Shown: piece after piece, positions 33,721 through 46,608 of the stretch
Layout: each line of letters begins with the position of its first letter
Numbering within the stretch: the first letter of the stretch is position 1
Source of the DNA: Panorpa germanica
Lineage: Eukaryota; Arthropoda; Insecta; Mecoptera; Panorpidae
Direction of reading: 5' to 3'
DNA length: 64,000 bases
Assembly: GCA_963678705.1 (NCBI GenBank)
Contig: CAVMBN010000197.1
Coordinates: 248,001 to 312,000, forward strand
Position numbers and translations under genes: made by a program
Notes under the pieces: model-generated
What the model was told of the DNA's origin: nothing
The model's database searches: none
Seen by the model: the letters and a program-made list of their open reading frames with translations, nothing else

Positions 33721-34549
33721 TTAAATTCTTTTATAAGCGACTTCTTCAAGGAATTTTTATTAGAAAACGATATGCATATCTTCGAAAATGAAAACCTACA
33801 ACAGCAACTAGCACAAGAAATTGCAACACAAGAAATAGCAGCAGAAAAGAAAATAGAAGACGTAAACGATAAAATAGCAGACTTACAAAATTCGTCTTTC
33901 GATTTAGTAAGTTATATAAATGGTGAAGATGGGTCTAAAGAGACGAATATGCTACACGAATTTCCAAGTAGTAAATTTCTTGAACCATTGTCGGATATTA
34001 AATCTACTCCAAGTAGAATAGAAAAGAAAGTTCATCCAATACAAATACCTGTTTGAGATAGAAATACAGAAAATATTTCTAAACTCACAAATTGTATACC
34101 AAGTAATTCAAAAGATACTAAAAATGAATGCGCAAATTTGAATTCTTTTAATAGCGACTTCTTCAAAGAATTTTTATTAGAAAACGATATGCATATCTTC
34201 GAAAATGTAAACCCACAACAGGAACTAGCACAAGAAATAGCAACACAAGAAATAGCAGCAGAAAAGAAAATAGAAGACGTAAACGATGAAATAGCAGACT
34301 TACAAAATTCGTCTTTCGATTTAGTAAGTTATATAAATGGTAAAGATGGGTCTAAAGAGCCGGATATGCTACACGAATTTCAAAGTAGTAAATTTCTTGA
34401 ACCATTGTCGGATATTAAATTAACTCCAAGTAGAATAAAAAAGAAAGTTCCTCTAATACAAATACCTGTTCGAGATAGAAATACAGAAAATATTTCTAAA
34501 CTCACGAATTGTATACCAAGTAATTCAAAAGATACTGAAGATGAATGCG
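33721..34549 (+). repeat. In-frame 417-bp tandem duplication inside exon 2 of the PGC-1-like gene
   Basis: Copies 33721-34137 and 34138-34549 encode similar 139-residue blocks, each with SDFFKEFLLENDMHIFEN and QEIATQEIAAEKKIEDVND. Copy 1 ends with CCTGTTTGA where copy 2 has CCTGTTCGA, an Arg-to-stop change. Confidence 0.85.
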
Positions 34550-34885
34550 TGGACGTAGAATCAATTTGTGCAGACCAGATGTTTAATACATGCAAAGATT
34601 TAGTTCCAACTAAGCATAATCCCGTAAGTTATTTTTTTTCTTAGATATAATTCATTAATTATGAAAGTGGTACTTATAGAAAAAATGTAGAAATAAACAT
34701 TTTACAACCATTTAGTTAGCTACATCTTTTCGTTCACTTACTAATCACAGTTTTATGATACAGTAGGTGATGAATGTACTCTACTTTTTATAATTATGGA
34801 ATTAATATTAGAAGATAAATTTTTCGTTTGTATATTTACCAAACTGTTACATCCCTTTTTTATATTTTTAGGAAATCAATTACAG

Positions 34886-35570
34886 CTTAAAACTAGCGAA
34901 AAGTAAAAAACGTCAATACGGCATTGGTAAAAAATTTTCATTACACGATCCTGTAGGCGAACAACCACCGATATTCCTTAGCGACGATGAGTGCGCAAAC
35001 ATTGATAAAGCATCTAGTAAAACCAAAAATATAAACTGTCATCAAAATTGTGAATTTAGTAAAAAAGACAGTAAAATAGACAATAAAAAAATAGAAAATA
35101 AAATAAACGAGGAAATTCAATTTCCACCTAGAAGTTGTGAAGTTTCTGCTGGTGATAAAAAAGTTAAAGTATCTAGTGACAAAAAAATTGGTGGTCAAAA
35201 GAATTGTAGACTAAAGGAAGCAAAACAACAAAATTTTATTAGAGAAGATAAGTAAATTATTTAAAGCTTAAAACCAGCGAAGAGTAAAAAACGTCAACAC
35301 GGCATTGGTAAAAAATTTTCATTACACGATCCTATGGGCGAACAACCACCGATATTCTTTAGCGACGATGAGTGCGCAAACATTGATGAAGCAACTAGTA
35401 AAACCAAAAATATAAATAGTCATCAAAATTGTGAATTTAGTAAAATAGACAGTAAAATAGACAAAAAAGAAGATAGTAAAATAAACGAGGAAATTCAATT
35501 TCCACCTAGAAGTTATGAAGTTTCTGCTGGCGATAATAAAGTTAAAGTATCTAGTGATATTAAAACAAAA
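34886..35570 (+). repeat. In-frame 381-bp tandem duplication inside exon 3 of the PGC-1-like gene
   Basis: Copies start at 34886 and 35267 and share KSKKRQ.GIGKKFSLHDP and SDDECANID. Copy 1 diverges after VSSD and ends with two TAA codons before copy 2 begins. Copy 2 stays open for 434 codons. Confidence 0.85.
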
Positions 35571-37384
35571 AATAACTTACAAGAAGGAAATATATCGTCG
35601 AAAGATAGCCAAATCAAACTAGTAGAAAATGAATCAAAACAAAATTCGTTACTAAATAGAAATAATTTAAAAAAAAAATTTATACTACATACAGATAATT
35701 ATAAAAACTCTGTGGTAGTTAATATCATTGAAACCAAAAAACCTCACACGATTGTTAAAGAGTCAATTAAAACTGTGCAACACTTGCATATGCCAAAGAC
35801 TACAAGCGGACGCATAAGAACAGTTGGTGTAAACAATAAACAGTTCTTGACACCGTATAATGATCTACCAAAAGTAAAACAACAGCCTCCAAATTTCGTG
35901 GAGAAGAAAATTACTTCAAGGACAGCAGAGTACTTAATCAATAAAAAAAACAATAAGAAAGTGTTTCAAGATAAAGTGGTTATACCTGTCACTTCAATAC
36001 GCGAAATTCAATCTTCAGTTGAAATCTTAAGTAAACAAACTAATACTGAAGTACCATCGAAAGTAAGTGAAGGATCAGTTTTATCTAATGTTAAGCAAAG
36101 GATATGTTTTTCAATAGCGTGTTATACTGATATCACATTTGATCCATGTGAGAAAGATGCAGACATATCTACAACTTTATTAATATATAATGAGCCTGTT
36201 CGAGAAAATGAAACAATAAAGATCGATAATGATGAGCCACGTGAAAGTAAGATAGAGACAATGTCTCATTCTATGCAAACAACACAGAACAAAACAATCG
36301 AAAAACTGTTAAGTAGAAATAATGATCCTAGAAATTACTGCAACAAACCTTCATCTGTTCAAAATGTTAACAAGAACTACGTTACGTTAAAAACAATTAA
36401 CTGGGTGAATGAGGAACTACGTGAAACAGAGAAAAAGAAAAGTTGTCAATTGATGCAAAGACTCCAGGTCAAAACAACTGATAAACTGCTGCCTAGTAGT
36501 AATGCTTTATCTACTAAAAGTGATTCAGAATCTAAAAAATCAAAAAAAAAGAGGAGTCGACCTCGTAGCGTAGAAAAAAACAATAGAAGAAATGATGGAA
36601 GCTATAGTAGATCACCATCGCAATCACAAAACAAGTAATAAATAGATCTATTAATTTATTTAAATTTTTTAAACTAACGAAACGTATAATAATATTTGTC
36701 TTTTTTTAGTTCAACCGTATCGGATTCTCATGCAGAAGTAGCTGAGATTCAACGTTTTCGGAAGTATAACCATGCTAATGAAAGAAAGAGGAAGGCGGTC
36801 TATTATGATTCATCACCTCGACCATATGTCAAAAAATGTAAATATGACAAAGAGGAGGAACGTCAGACAATCTACATTGGTAAATTAAAGAGAGAATACA
36901 CGAAAGAAGAATATCAAGAGTTCTTCAAAATGTGTGGAGTAGTTCAATCAGCAAAGCACTGTAGACAAAACGGGTAATTTCCTAATTATATTGTAGATTT
37001 TCTAAATTACATGAATGTACGATTATCTGAAAGATCTACAAATATCTAAAATAAATGTTTGTTTTATAGAGTCCTATGCGGTTTTGTAAAGTTCTCTTCT
37101 CAAGATGCATCTAATAAAGCCAAGGATTTCGCACCCCGTGTAAGCGTGTTTAGAGGATGTAATTTTGGTTATGGAAACCGGCGCAGTTTCTGTTTAACTG
37201 ACAAATACTCTGACTTGGGTAAGTAGTAAAATCAATAAATATTAGCAAATGTGTAAAAGTTATATAGGAAACTGAATAAATGTCGGATGAACTGTACATG
37301 AAAAATACTGTTATGTAACGTTATAAAAATATATGCTATATTATTATGTTGCAATTGTATGTTTATATGTTTCCATGTTTATTT

Positions 37385-37966
37385 TCTTATATGTTTGGTT
37401 CGAATTTTGTTTGGTAACCCGAAAACTCAATATTTTACTGGATTCATATTTTCTTTCACTTTCACTTTCACTTTTCATCTAACTTTTTTTTCTTCAATTT
37501 GTTTATTATTTGACCTTTGAAAATTTGGGATTTCTTTTTTCGATTTCTAAATTAGGTACCAAAGTTAGCTCATATACAAAATTTTAACTTTCAAGTTCAA
37601 TTTTTACCCTCAGGTAAATTTTTTTTTCTTAATATCATATTCAATTACTGCACAATCCAAAATTTGAGGTTTCTCCAAAGTTTCCTACCGGGCCCCCTAA
37701 TTTTTTAGTTTCTAAATTTTCAAAAATGTTACCATTGAACACCGTAATTCATATGCAAAATGTCAACTTTCTATCTTTTAAGAATTAAACGTTGGATAAA
37801 TTCAGGGGAAAATCCGAGGACGCCAAAAGTCTCAGAATTTTTTTCTCTACGATAGAAAATTTTCAGTAAAATGCGTGGAGCCGTTTTCAAGCCACCATAC
37901 AAATCGCGTAAACATATAAACAAACAATTATATAACAACTTTCACTTGGAACATTGTAATATAGGA
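37385..37966 (+). repeat. Repeat family X fragments in the last intron
   Basis: A short minus-oriented piece (near 37395) and a plus-oriented piece with the family end (AATCGCGTAAACATATAA, 37905 on) match the better copy at 40427-41215. Confidence 0.6.
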
Positions 37967-40345
37967 CTAGCGCTTCGCCCCGTCGCAAAGCGACGTGTAT
38001 TTAATATTTGTGAATAAAAAAAGTTATTTGATAAATTGAAAATATTGCAAAATATTATTTTTAAGTAATTTTTGCTAAAATATATCATTTTTTAAAATAA
38101 TATTTCCTTATTTTGTTATAATTCCTTTATTTGCAGTAATTAAACACTGTATTGACCAGTCTTCAGAGCCCTTGCCCATAAGCCCCAATCGTCACCTCTT
38201 GGCTTCATGCTCTCTTACGTTTCCGAACTTTTAATTTGATTTCTCTAAACTTCCGTCATGGAGCGCCTCCTACTTTTAGCACTCTGCATCGCATTTTCCC
38301 TGAGCATCGTCGGTCTTTAGAATACTTTCACAGCGCCCCCGCTGTGAAAAATTATCATTAATTATAATGAAGCACAGTATTGAACAATGTCCACTGCCCC
38401 GCCCCTAAACACCAATCACCTCTTGGCTCCATGCTCTGTATCGTTCTCGCACTTTTATTTGTATTCATCTGCATCTTTGCCACAATGCGCCCACTTGCAA
38501 CACTACAGCCCACCTGAGCATCATACTAATCTCTTAACAATTAGTTTTCAAAATTAATACTATACTGGCAACCTGCATGCTAAATTTCATCCTTAGAAGT
38601 ACATTTTTTTTTAATAATTATTCGATAAGATAAATCTTTGATAAAATTTTTACTAATTTCAATGTAAACCTACTAATTACATCAATTCATTTATGTTTTT
38701 AAAAAAGCCTAGTAATTCGCTCCTAATAATCTCATCTCTAGGCCTTTTCCTTCCCGTTATTGCACTTTCGATTTAATCCCCATATCCCGCCACCCACACT
38801 TTCAACACAAAAAGCACATATTCTGCAACATGGTTACCCCCAGGGCCATTATAATCTATCGCCACTACTTCTAACACCACCGTTTCTTAGTATTGTACCC
38901 CAGCGCCACACTCTTCTCCAATCAGGCACTATTAATTCGTTATTATAGCAATTAATTTACATGATAAAAACTGTACTGTAATTTTACATTCTATATTTCG
39001 TATTTATATTTACCTTATAATATTAGTCTCTTCAATAATCCCCGATCCTGAAATAAAATTGTCATATTTTAGGCATAGCAATCTATTTTGCTCGTAGCAA
39101 CTCTCTCTACCTTTATCTACCCCTATTTTTATAAATGATCGAAATTTTAAAATTAAGTTCTTTGGCAAAGCTTTTTCCCGCCCCACTTCCCCAATTTCAC
39201 GCCGCTACTAAGGTTAAATTTATTTTCGCAAATATGCACATGCATAGTTTCTATTTTTTCACTTTTTCTATTTTTTGATATATGGGGCTGTTAACTATTT
39301 CCCCCCTATACCTCTCACTCCTGTTCGATTTTACAGCACAACAAACGCACCAAAAATCAATCCAATTCTACTACTGAATGTAATTTAAATATCTGACTTA
39401 TAGAGAACTATTTAGCTTGTATTTAATATTCTACATGCAAAATATCATCGTTTTACCTCTATATTGTTCTTATACTCGGTTTATCACCCCCCACTCTAAT
39501 GTTGCACTTAAGAAAATGTAGTTTTTTTTATATTTTCGTAATAAATATGTCAATCTATATCTGCATACTAAATTTCAGCTTTGTATTTAAATTTTAGCAT
39601 TAATACCCTCCACAAACCTCCGCTACTAAACAAGTTTGTTAAATTTTAGCACGGGGATCTATTTTATTTGTATCTAAGAACATATTTTTTGAACTATAGC
39701 CCTTCATCCCTATATATTTCATATTTCTGGTTTTTGCCTCTTAGCGCCCGCCGCCTCTGGAAAGTTACAGTTTTCTATAGTTTGTCTTTAATGACACTTT
39801 TAATAAGGCCCACGTTCCAAATATCAACGTTCTAGCTCTGTTGCGACATTGCCCCGAAAAAATCACGCCGGTTCTGAATTAAAATTTTGGTAATCCAATT
39901 ATTGGCAAACATGCGCAATTAGTGTCTCAATACATACCCTAAGTTTTAATACTACTTTTTCAATATTTCTGGCTTTTACTGTCCTAACTCCCGCCGCCAC
40001 TGGAAATTTAGGGAGTTTTATTTTTTTTCTTTAACAACCGTCTACAGCGAGCCTACATATTAAATATAAACGTCGTAACTCTTTTTTAACATTGCCCTCA
40101 GAAATTCGCGCCGCTACTGAATTTAAATTTCAAATTTACAACTATTGAAAAATGTGCACAATTATTATCTCAACACACACACTAAATTTTAGTTTTATAT
40201 CTTTTCTAGTTCGTCAGATATTTGCAAAAGTATTTCTTCGAATTTTCTAGTTTTTCCAGAATAATTTTCTCTAGGGAAATTCAGGGAAAAATTCAGGGAC
40301 GTAGAAAGTCTTAGAAATTTGTCCTTTACATAATATCTAAATTTA
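37967..40345 (+). repeat. Repeat family Z, long C-rich copy (2.4 kb)
   Basis: It starts CTAGCGCTTCGCCCCGTCGC and contains many diverged blocks of the form CTAAATTTCAGCTTT with intervening CCCCGCC-type runs. A shorter copy lies at 46609-47475, and its 3' part is shared with the 4-kb array (53490-53820, 57490-57800, 61610-61880). It is non-coding. Confidence 0.65.
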
Positions 40346-40426
40346 AAAAACTTTGTAGCCGCCGTTTAGAAGATACCATATACGATTTTGTTATTGGAAA
40401 TATATATAAAGCTTAATATATATATA

Positions 40427-41212
40427 CTAGCTTTTACCCCCGTCGCAAGCGACGTCTGTTTTTTGTGAGTGGCTTGAATTTCATGTCAAAATTTAATTCC
40501 ATTTTTAAATTGAAATAATAAATAAACTCGCACACATACACACATTAACACATATAAATTGACTAAAAAATATATTATTTTCATCAAAATAAAAAATATT
40601 TTCAATTTATGCGTTATTTGACCAACTTTTTTTCAAAAATTGGGATTTTTCTTTTCGATTCGTAAATAAGTTACCAAGGTTAGCCTATATACAAAATTTC
40701 AACTTTCTAGCACAATTTTTACTTTCGGCGAATACTGCCCCAGTGCCCCCAAATAAAATTTTAAAATTTGGAATTTTTTTTTATTAATAATATACTTAAT
40801 TATTCTAGAATCCAGAATATGAACTTTCTCCAAAGTTCCCTACAGGGCCCCCGAATTTCTTCAACCCCTTTTTCAATTTTTGAATTTCAATTTTTTGAAA
40901 ATTGTCAGCATTAAACACCCTAATGCACATGCAAATTTTCAGATTTCTATCTCTTACCAACTCAAAGTTATACAGCAAAAAGTGCCCATTTTTTTTACCA
41001 GTTTTTCCAAAATTACGGGTTTCCAGGAAATTCAGGGGAAAATCCGGTGACGCCAAAAGTCTTAGAATTTTTTTCTCTACAAAATAGAAAATTTTCAGAA
41101 ACATTGACGGAGCCGTTTTAGGAGCTATCATACGAATCGCGTAAACATATAAGAATATAAGAATATAAACATATAAGAAAATAAACATACACCTCGGACA
41201 TTATAATATAGG

Positions 41213-41215
<3 letters not shown>
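40427..41215 (+). repeat. Repeat family X, longest copy (0.79 kb)
   Basis: It starts CTAGCTTTTACCCCCGTCGC with the hairpin-forming CGTCGCAAGCGACG. It ends near CACCTCGGACATTATAATAT. It contains runs like TATTTGACCAACTTTTTTTC that recur in every X copy. The layout resembles non-autonomous insect repeats, but superfamily and mobilising enzyme are not known. Confidence 0.7.

Positions 41216-41216
<1 letters not shown>

Positions 41217-41243
<27 letters not shown>
41217..41243. repeat. (TA)n microsatellite after family-X copy
   Basis: A short TA tract directly follows the X element, a frequent position for such tracts. Confidence 0.85.
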
Positions 41244-41469
41244 AGTTCTTATGAGTTTTCGATGTTAAAATTGAACATTACGAACATTATAAATAGTAGA
41301 TTTTCTTATATTATTATTTATTATTAATTGTGTGCCTTTCGGCTTTCCAGTCTACCGTATTCTATTTTTTAATATATTTTATTCCTATATACATTCATAC
41401 ATAAAACTAAACTTTATTAATTTTACTTAAAACTAATTATTTACTTAAAACTAAACTTTATTTAATTAT

Positions 41470-41825
41470 TTCCTTATGTGTTTAGTTCGAAATTTGTATG
41501 GCAACTCGAAAACGGCTCCTCGCATTTTCCTGAAAATTGTCTATTTTTATCGAGAGTAAAAGTTTTGGTTGAAAGTTGAAATTTTGTACATTGGCAATTT
41601 ACAAATCAAAAAAGAAATTCCCAAATTTTTAAAAAAAGTTGATCAAATAATGACCATGTTGAAGAAAATATATTTTTTTAGTCAGTTTATATAAAAAATT
41701 ATTTGTTATATGTAAAATAAATATGGAACGAGTTAAATATGTTTCAATTTAAAAATAAAATTAAAATTTGAAATGAAATTCAATACACACATAAAAGACA
41801 GTCGTCGCTTGCCGGGAGTAAACTC
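41470..41825 (-). repeat. Repeat family X, inverted partial copy
   Basis: Minus-oriented text ends with the X terminus (GACAGTCGTCGCTTGCC at about 41797). With the plus copy just to the left it forms a large inverted arrangement. 41826-42410, up to the last PGC-1-like exon, holds nothing recognised. Confidence 0.65.
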
Positions 41826-42517
41826 TTGTCATAGTATATTGCGGTATACTAAATAAATAATAGTAAATAAAATACCGATTGTGTAATATAATAGTAATTT
41901 AATAAATACTATAATTGTAGTATTAGCTTCGCAGTCTTTCAAGAGAGGTAGAAGTAAACGTTAAAGCTATAGCAGCTGTTCCATCGACCCATATTGTTTC
42001 AATAATCGGGATAGCTAACGAAAAGTAAATAAGATTACTCATATTTCAAAGTCATCAACTATGACGTTACGCAGCAAAATAAAATTTAAACTTTATATAA
42101 ATATTATTAAAATATAAACGCCAATATACGTTTAATAATCAAAATTTCATTAAAGTATTAAAAAATTAAGCCCTAAAATGAGTGCATAACCTTATTGTAT
42201 ATTTTCAAAATAGGCATCCCCGCCATATTGTGATGTATGTATTTTAATATAGCTTTAAATTAGATTAAATCCTAATTCGCCTATCCTATTGTCACACATT
42301 TGCAAGCAAAAAAAAAATCTTATGTCTAATTATTTTTTGTATCTTTTGGAATGTTTATAAAACCCAAGATTTCTTTCATAGCAATCTAAAAATAATTCTA
42401 CTAATTTCAGATAAAAAAATGTGCAATGACGAGAGCAACGTGCAGCCGATTGAGAACTTGAGAGAAAAATTAACCGATTATAATAGTTTATTAGAAAAAT
42501 TTAATCAACGAAAATAA

Positions 42518-44279
42518 AGAATCTTCTGCTACATGACAAAACGGCAATTGTAGGAACGTGAAAATGTTACTTAAAAATAACATGCAAATCTACTGCATAT
42601 CATTATTTAAAAATTTGCAAGGGATAAGAATTGTATATAAAATACTTCTTATTCTCAATTAAATATATAATTTATACATATACTTGCAGAAGTTACATAT
42701 ATTATATTATTTAAAAGCAAGATGAAGATTTATGAAGGTATAAAATTAAAATCAAATAAACTTATTACAAAAAAAATAACTTAAATTTTTATTGTCTGAA
42801 AATAATTTAAAAAAAAAATCAATCATTTTATATAATCTATTTTTCAATTAAACAAATTTTAAAAAGTATTTAATTGAATTTTAAAGATAAAGTAATTCTT
42901 ATATAAAATATTATTAATTTATAAAAAAAAATGTTTATTACTTATAATTTTTTAAATATAATAAGCTATGTGGTAATTTAGTTAAAACTTAGCAATTATT
43001 TTACTTTATATTTTACCATTTTTATTTGATAATAGAAAATATTAAAAATGTAACTGTGTTCTGTGTCTCTAAAAGACTTAGAACTAACAACTAGTGTTTT
43101 TTATATACAATTTTATAAGGAAAACAGCAAATTTATTATTTTAAATATATATTAATATAAAATGATTTATTGAAAACTGAAGAAATAAACTAAATAAATA
43201 AGCGAAACTAAATGTATCTTTTACTATATATAGACAATTGTAAAATGGCTTTTTAAGTAATTTTGTTAACTAAATTTGCCTTATAATAGATACTGCCTTA
43301 GTAGTGGACCAGTAACAAAAACTTGATTGTTATTTGAAAAATATAATTTATTTATCAATATTTAACGATAGTTGAACAAATTTTATCTAAGTTTATTTAA
43401 ATATTCATTAAAATATAAAAAAATCACACAAGCTGGTTTTGTTTTAAACTGGAGGTTTACAAGTTACAGGCTTTTAGATACAGACATACATTTGTTTTAA
43501 AATTTAGTAATAGAAGATATTTCTAGTCAGGTCAATTATTTATGTTTATGTTTTAGTAAAGTAAATTAAAATATGATGAATGATTAATTATTTTTAAACA
43601 AAATTTAAATTTAAAAATGACATTTTAAAAAAAAAGTAAATGAAAGTAACAATTATTTTTAAGGTTCGATGATAGGAGTTCTAGGAGTGTTTTATGGTAC
43701 TCTCACATTGTCTGCAGCTGCTTAGCATAAACACACTTTATCATGAGTGATTTAATGTTTATCAGGACACTGTCTTGTCCAAAGAAGTCTGCAGTTCATA
43801 CGTCTCTACGTTCTACACGGACTCTTATATTTCTGAACTCTCTGGGATAGACGCAACTTCGTACAAAACAACTGCGGTCCTCTTTGTATGTACGATTTCA
43901 TGGACAGCGGATAGTTAATACTGTGGTGTATTCCTAAGTATTATAGTAGAAACTTGATCTCATATCAAAGTGTGCTAATGCGAATCAATGCTATAGTCAC
44001 TGTGTGAGAGCATCCTTAGGTTGCTAATACGTAATTAAAAAACTAATAAAACGTGACAACATGTTAGGATCCCTATATTAATATCAGGATTGCAAAACCT
44101 AACAAAAACGGACAGTTGAAAAGCACACAAAATATAAAACCATTTTTGATCACTCACTGGACATGATGCAAGAGTGCGTAGGTGAGCCTCTCATGCTTTA
44201 TGAGAGTTTATAAGAGCCGTTTAAATCTACGATTTAATAGTAAAGTTTCCAATATACTATATAAACAATTTAGTGAGAC
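42518..44279. other. Intergenic, no gene seen
   Basis: It is very AT-rich up to about 43650 and then of more balanced composition. No frame with protein-like content and no known motif was found. The balanced part may be old element DNA linked to the gag relic that follows. Confidence 0.5.
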
Positions 44280-44830
44280 AGTAATTTATCATTGCATCGT
44301 AGTTTTATACGGCAAAACTTGTTTTAAGCATGTGTCGTCGCCGAACTCTCAATAAAGTTATTCTCTCTATCTATAAATATGTCTGCCATTGTACCTGGTT
44401 CTCGTAAGAGAGAAACATTCACTCCATATTTGAGGTTCTAGATGTTTGGGTAAATTGTCCCATTGATTCTTTTAGTTCCACTAAAAATGATTCCAGAATC
44501 AATTCATCCTATTATTTACTTTAAATATTAAAATTTTCTATTGATTCGTACGTTCTGCGCGTGAATATAAAGTTGTCTTCATGTGTTGGCATCTATTATG
44601 AAATTATTTGTAAATCTCAACAGTGTAGTTTCAGATCGTTGGTCTCCGAAGCTATCAGACAAAATTGTTTGCAATTCTCTCCAGGAGTTAATATCGCGGC
44701 CGCTTATTACTATATTTGCATCTTCTGTTAATTTCGATTTGCATAGTGCCAACAAAAATATTTCAGTGTTCCAGCTCTAAGGGTTTTGCATATAAACAAT
44801 TGAACAGTTTGACAACTACGAATATATATT
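44280..44830 (-). pseudogene. Relic of a Gypsy-like gag region
   Basis: On the minus strand, 44785-44583 reads ALCKSKLTEDANIVISGRDI, then NSWRELQTILSDSFGDQRSE and TTLLRF. This order of motifs (a charged helix, SW.EL, FGDQR.E..LL) is typical of gag in Gypsy-type LTR elements. Further downstream, frameshifted text contains LLREPGTMADIFI. Stops and shifts abound and no LTR was found, so this is a decayed fragment. Confidence 0.4.
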
Positions 44831-46104
44831 GTTAACGAGTAAACGCCCTGTGTTCATTCACAGGAATGCGGCTCTGCTGTTTCTGACGTCACACGGCAAT
44901 ATTGTATTTACTTAGGCAGTTGGTTCATTATTGATATTTTAACTGATAAACTTAATAACTTGAACTTAAACGCCATGGCAAAATTCTTACACAACGACTA
45001 TAAAGATCTAATCAAAGGTGTGGCGACACCACAAATGCACATAGTGAAACTGGTATAGATATAGACAACTGTTTTAAAACGTTTCACAAGAGGACAGATT
45101 CATCCAAGGGTCCAAGGGTCCAAACATCCCCTAAACCCAATTTTTATTCCACTATGAGTAGGAGCAAGAGGGCATTATCCGTGCGCATGAGAGTGAGTGA
45201 GACATAAGCCTTGATTACAGAATACCTTAAAAATGGCCGCCTGGTCAAGTTAGTGGGTTGGCATACGATCTTTGTAAATACTAACACTACTCAACCTTAC
45301 ACATTTTGTTCATCAGAAAATAAGTGATGTCTGCCGGTCCTAGGATCTTGGACTATTATATACTCCTCAGTTTATATGCAATACTATATCTATATCTATA
45401 TAGTTGTATTTCGATATCTGTTGTATTTTAACAATAACAAATAATACATACTCCATGAATTGCATTGCCAAAACAATATCAACAATACTGTGTTTTGTAT
45501 ACAAAGACATGTGCCGCGATAAGGAAAAATCTCTATGTGCCGCAAGAAATCTGTAGCTGCGACAAAAGTCGCTCAGATTAAAAACCCGTGGTGTGTGCAT
45601 GCTCATAAGATTCCATGTGTTACAAGTCAACGTGATTTAAATAGTAGTGTGTTCGTGGTCTTACAAAAAATACTTACTTTTAAATTTATATAGAACGTGT
45701 TTCCTTTTCTGTTATCACTAAATATCGTAGCTCCGCCCTTTTCTTTCTCTCTTTAGTGCATAAATAAGGCCGTTTAGTGGAAATAAGACATGTCCACTTG
45801 TGTTTTAGTTTAGTTGCAATTTTGCTCTTGCTCGTGTAGCACCTCTATAGTTTATTTGAATAAGTCTTCTTAAAATAATTGATTCAATTTCAATTTTATT
45901 AAGTTTTAACACTCTATTTATGTAAATGTATGTTTGTTTTTATGTGTGTGTTCAAATTCGATGCAATTTCACTTTTACTTTATTTTACGAATTTTTTGCT
46001 TATCTGAAATATTCTGTCTATCTGAAAGAACAAGTTTATTATTATTAATAGTTTTTATTTGACATTTTCCATTAAAAAATAAAATGATTTTATATGTACA
46101 TTAT
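44831..46104. other. Intergenic, no gene seen
   Basis: It is mixed-composition DNA with a TGACGTCA at about 44884. No supported gene or RNA. Confidence 0.45.
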
Positions 46105-46608
46105 AGTTTACCCCCGTCGCAAGCGACGTCTCTCCTTTATGTGTGAATTGAAATTCGTTCAAATTTTAATTCCATTATTAAATTAAAATATTTAACTCGT
46201 TTTGTATAAATTTCACATATAAAATCAATTAATTTTTTATATAAACTGACTAAAACTTTAAAAAAATTTTTTTAACAAAATATAATATATTTTCAATTTT
46301 TTAGTTATTTGACCAACTTTTCTAGATTTTGAATTTCTATGTTTTGAAATATATTCGTATTTAATAGCGTAATACACATGCAAAATTTCACCTTTCTATC
46401 TTTTTCGAATACAAAGTTATACAGCAAAAAAGAGCCCACTTTTTTTCCAGTATTTCAAAAATTCCGGGTTACCAGGAAATTCAAGGAAAAATCCAGGTAT
46501 GCAAGAGTCATAGAATTTTTTTCTCTACGAAATAGGAAATTATCTATATCTTCTCTGGATCTGTTTTCGAACGACTATACAAAATTCAGTACCAAACATA
46601 TAAGAATA
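46105..46608 (+). repeat. Repeat family X, partial copy
   Basis: It starts TAGTTTACCCCCGTCGCAAG and shares the TATTTGACCAACTTTTCTAG and TTACCAGGAAATTCA blocks with 40427-41215. It is shorter through internal deletion. Confidence 0.65.

Larger units (their letters stand above)
33065..42517 (+). pseudogene. PGC-1/Spargel-like coactivator gene, 3' six exons (in-frame stops)
   Basis: Exons: 33065-33423, 33578-34623, 34872-36634, 36710-36973, 37070-37218 and 42411-42517, each with AG/GT borders and matching phases. The 5' exons are not found. Exon 3 ends in a basic/RS-like tract (KKRSRPRSVEKNNRR, SYSRSPSQSQ). Exons 4-5 encode an RRM with RNP2 IYIGKL and RNP1 CGFVKFSS, followed by FGYGNRRSFC and YSDLD, the pattern that follows the RRM in PGC-1/Spargel proteins. 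The last exon ends with DYNSLLEKFNQRK and an AATAAA overlapping the stop. Family members are nuclear coactivators of mitochondrial genes. Stops lie in frame at 34054-34056, 35253-35255 and 35262-35264, each in or after the first copy of an internal duplication. It may be a decayed paralogue, or the copies may be removed by splicing I cannot see. Confidence 0.65.

Noticed and set aside
33658-34056. Separate small genes at 33658-34056, 34138-34644 and 35334-36638
   Set aside because: They share frame, splice borders and duplication structure, and are parts of one PGC-1-like gene interrupted by in-frame stops.
44583-44780. A 65-codon plus-strand frame
   Set aside because: The opposite strand gives a better explanation (gag-like relic).
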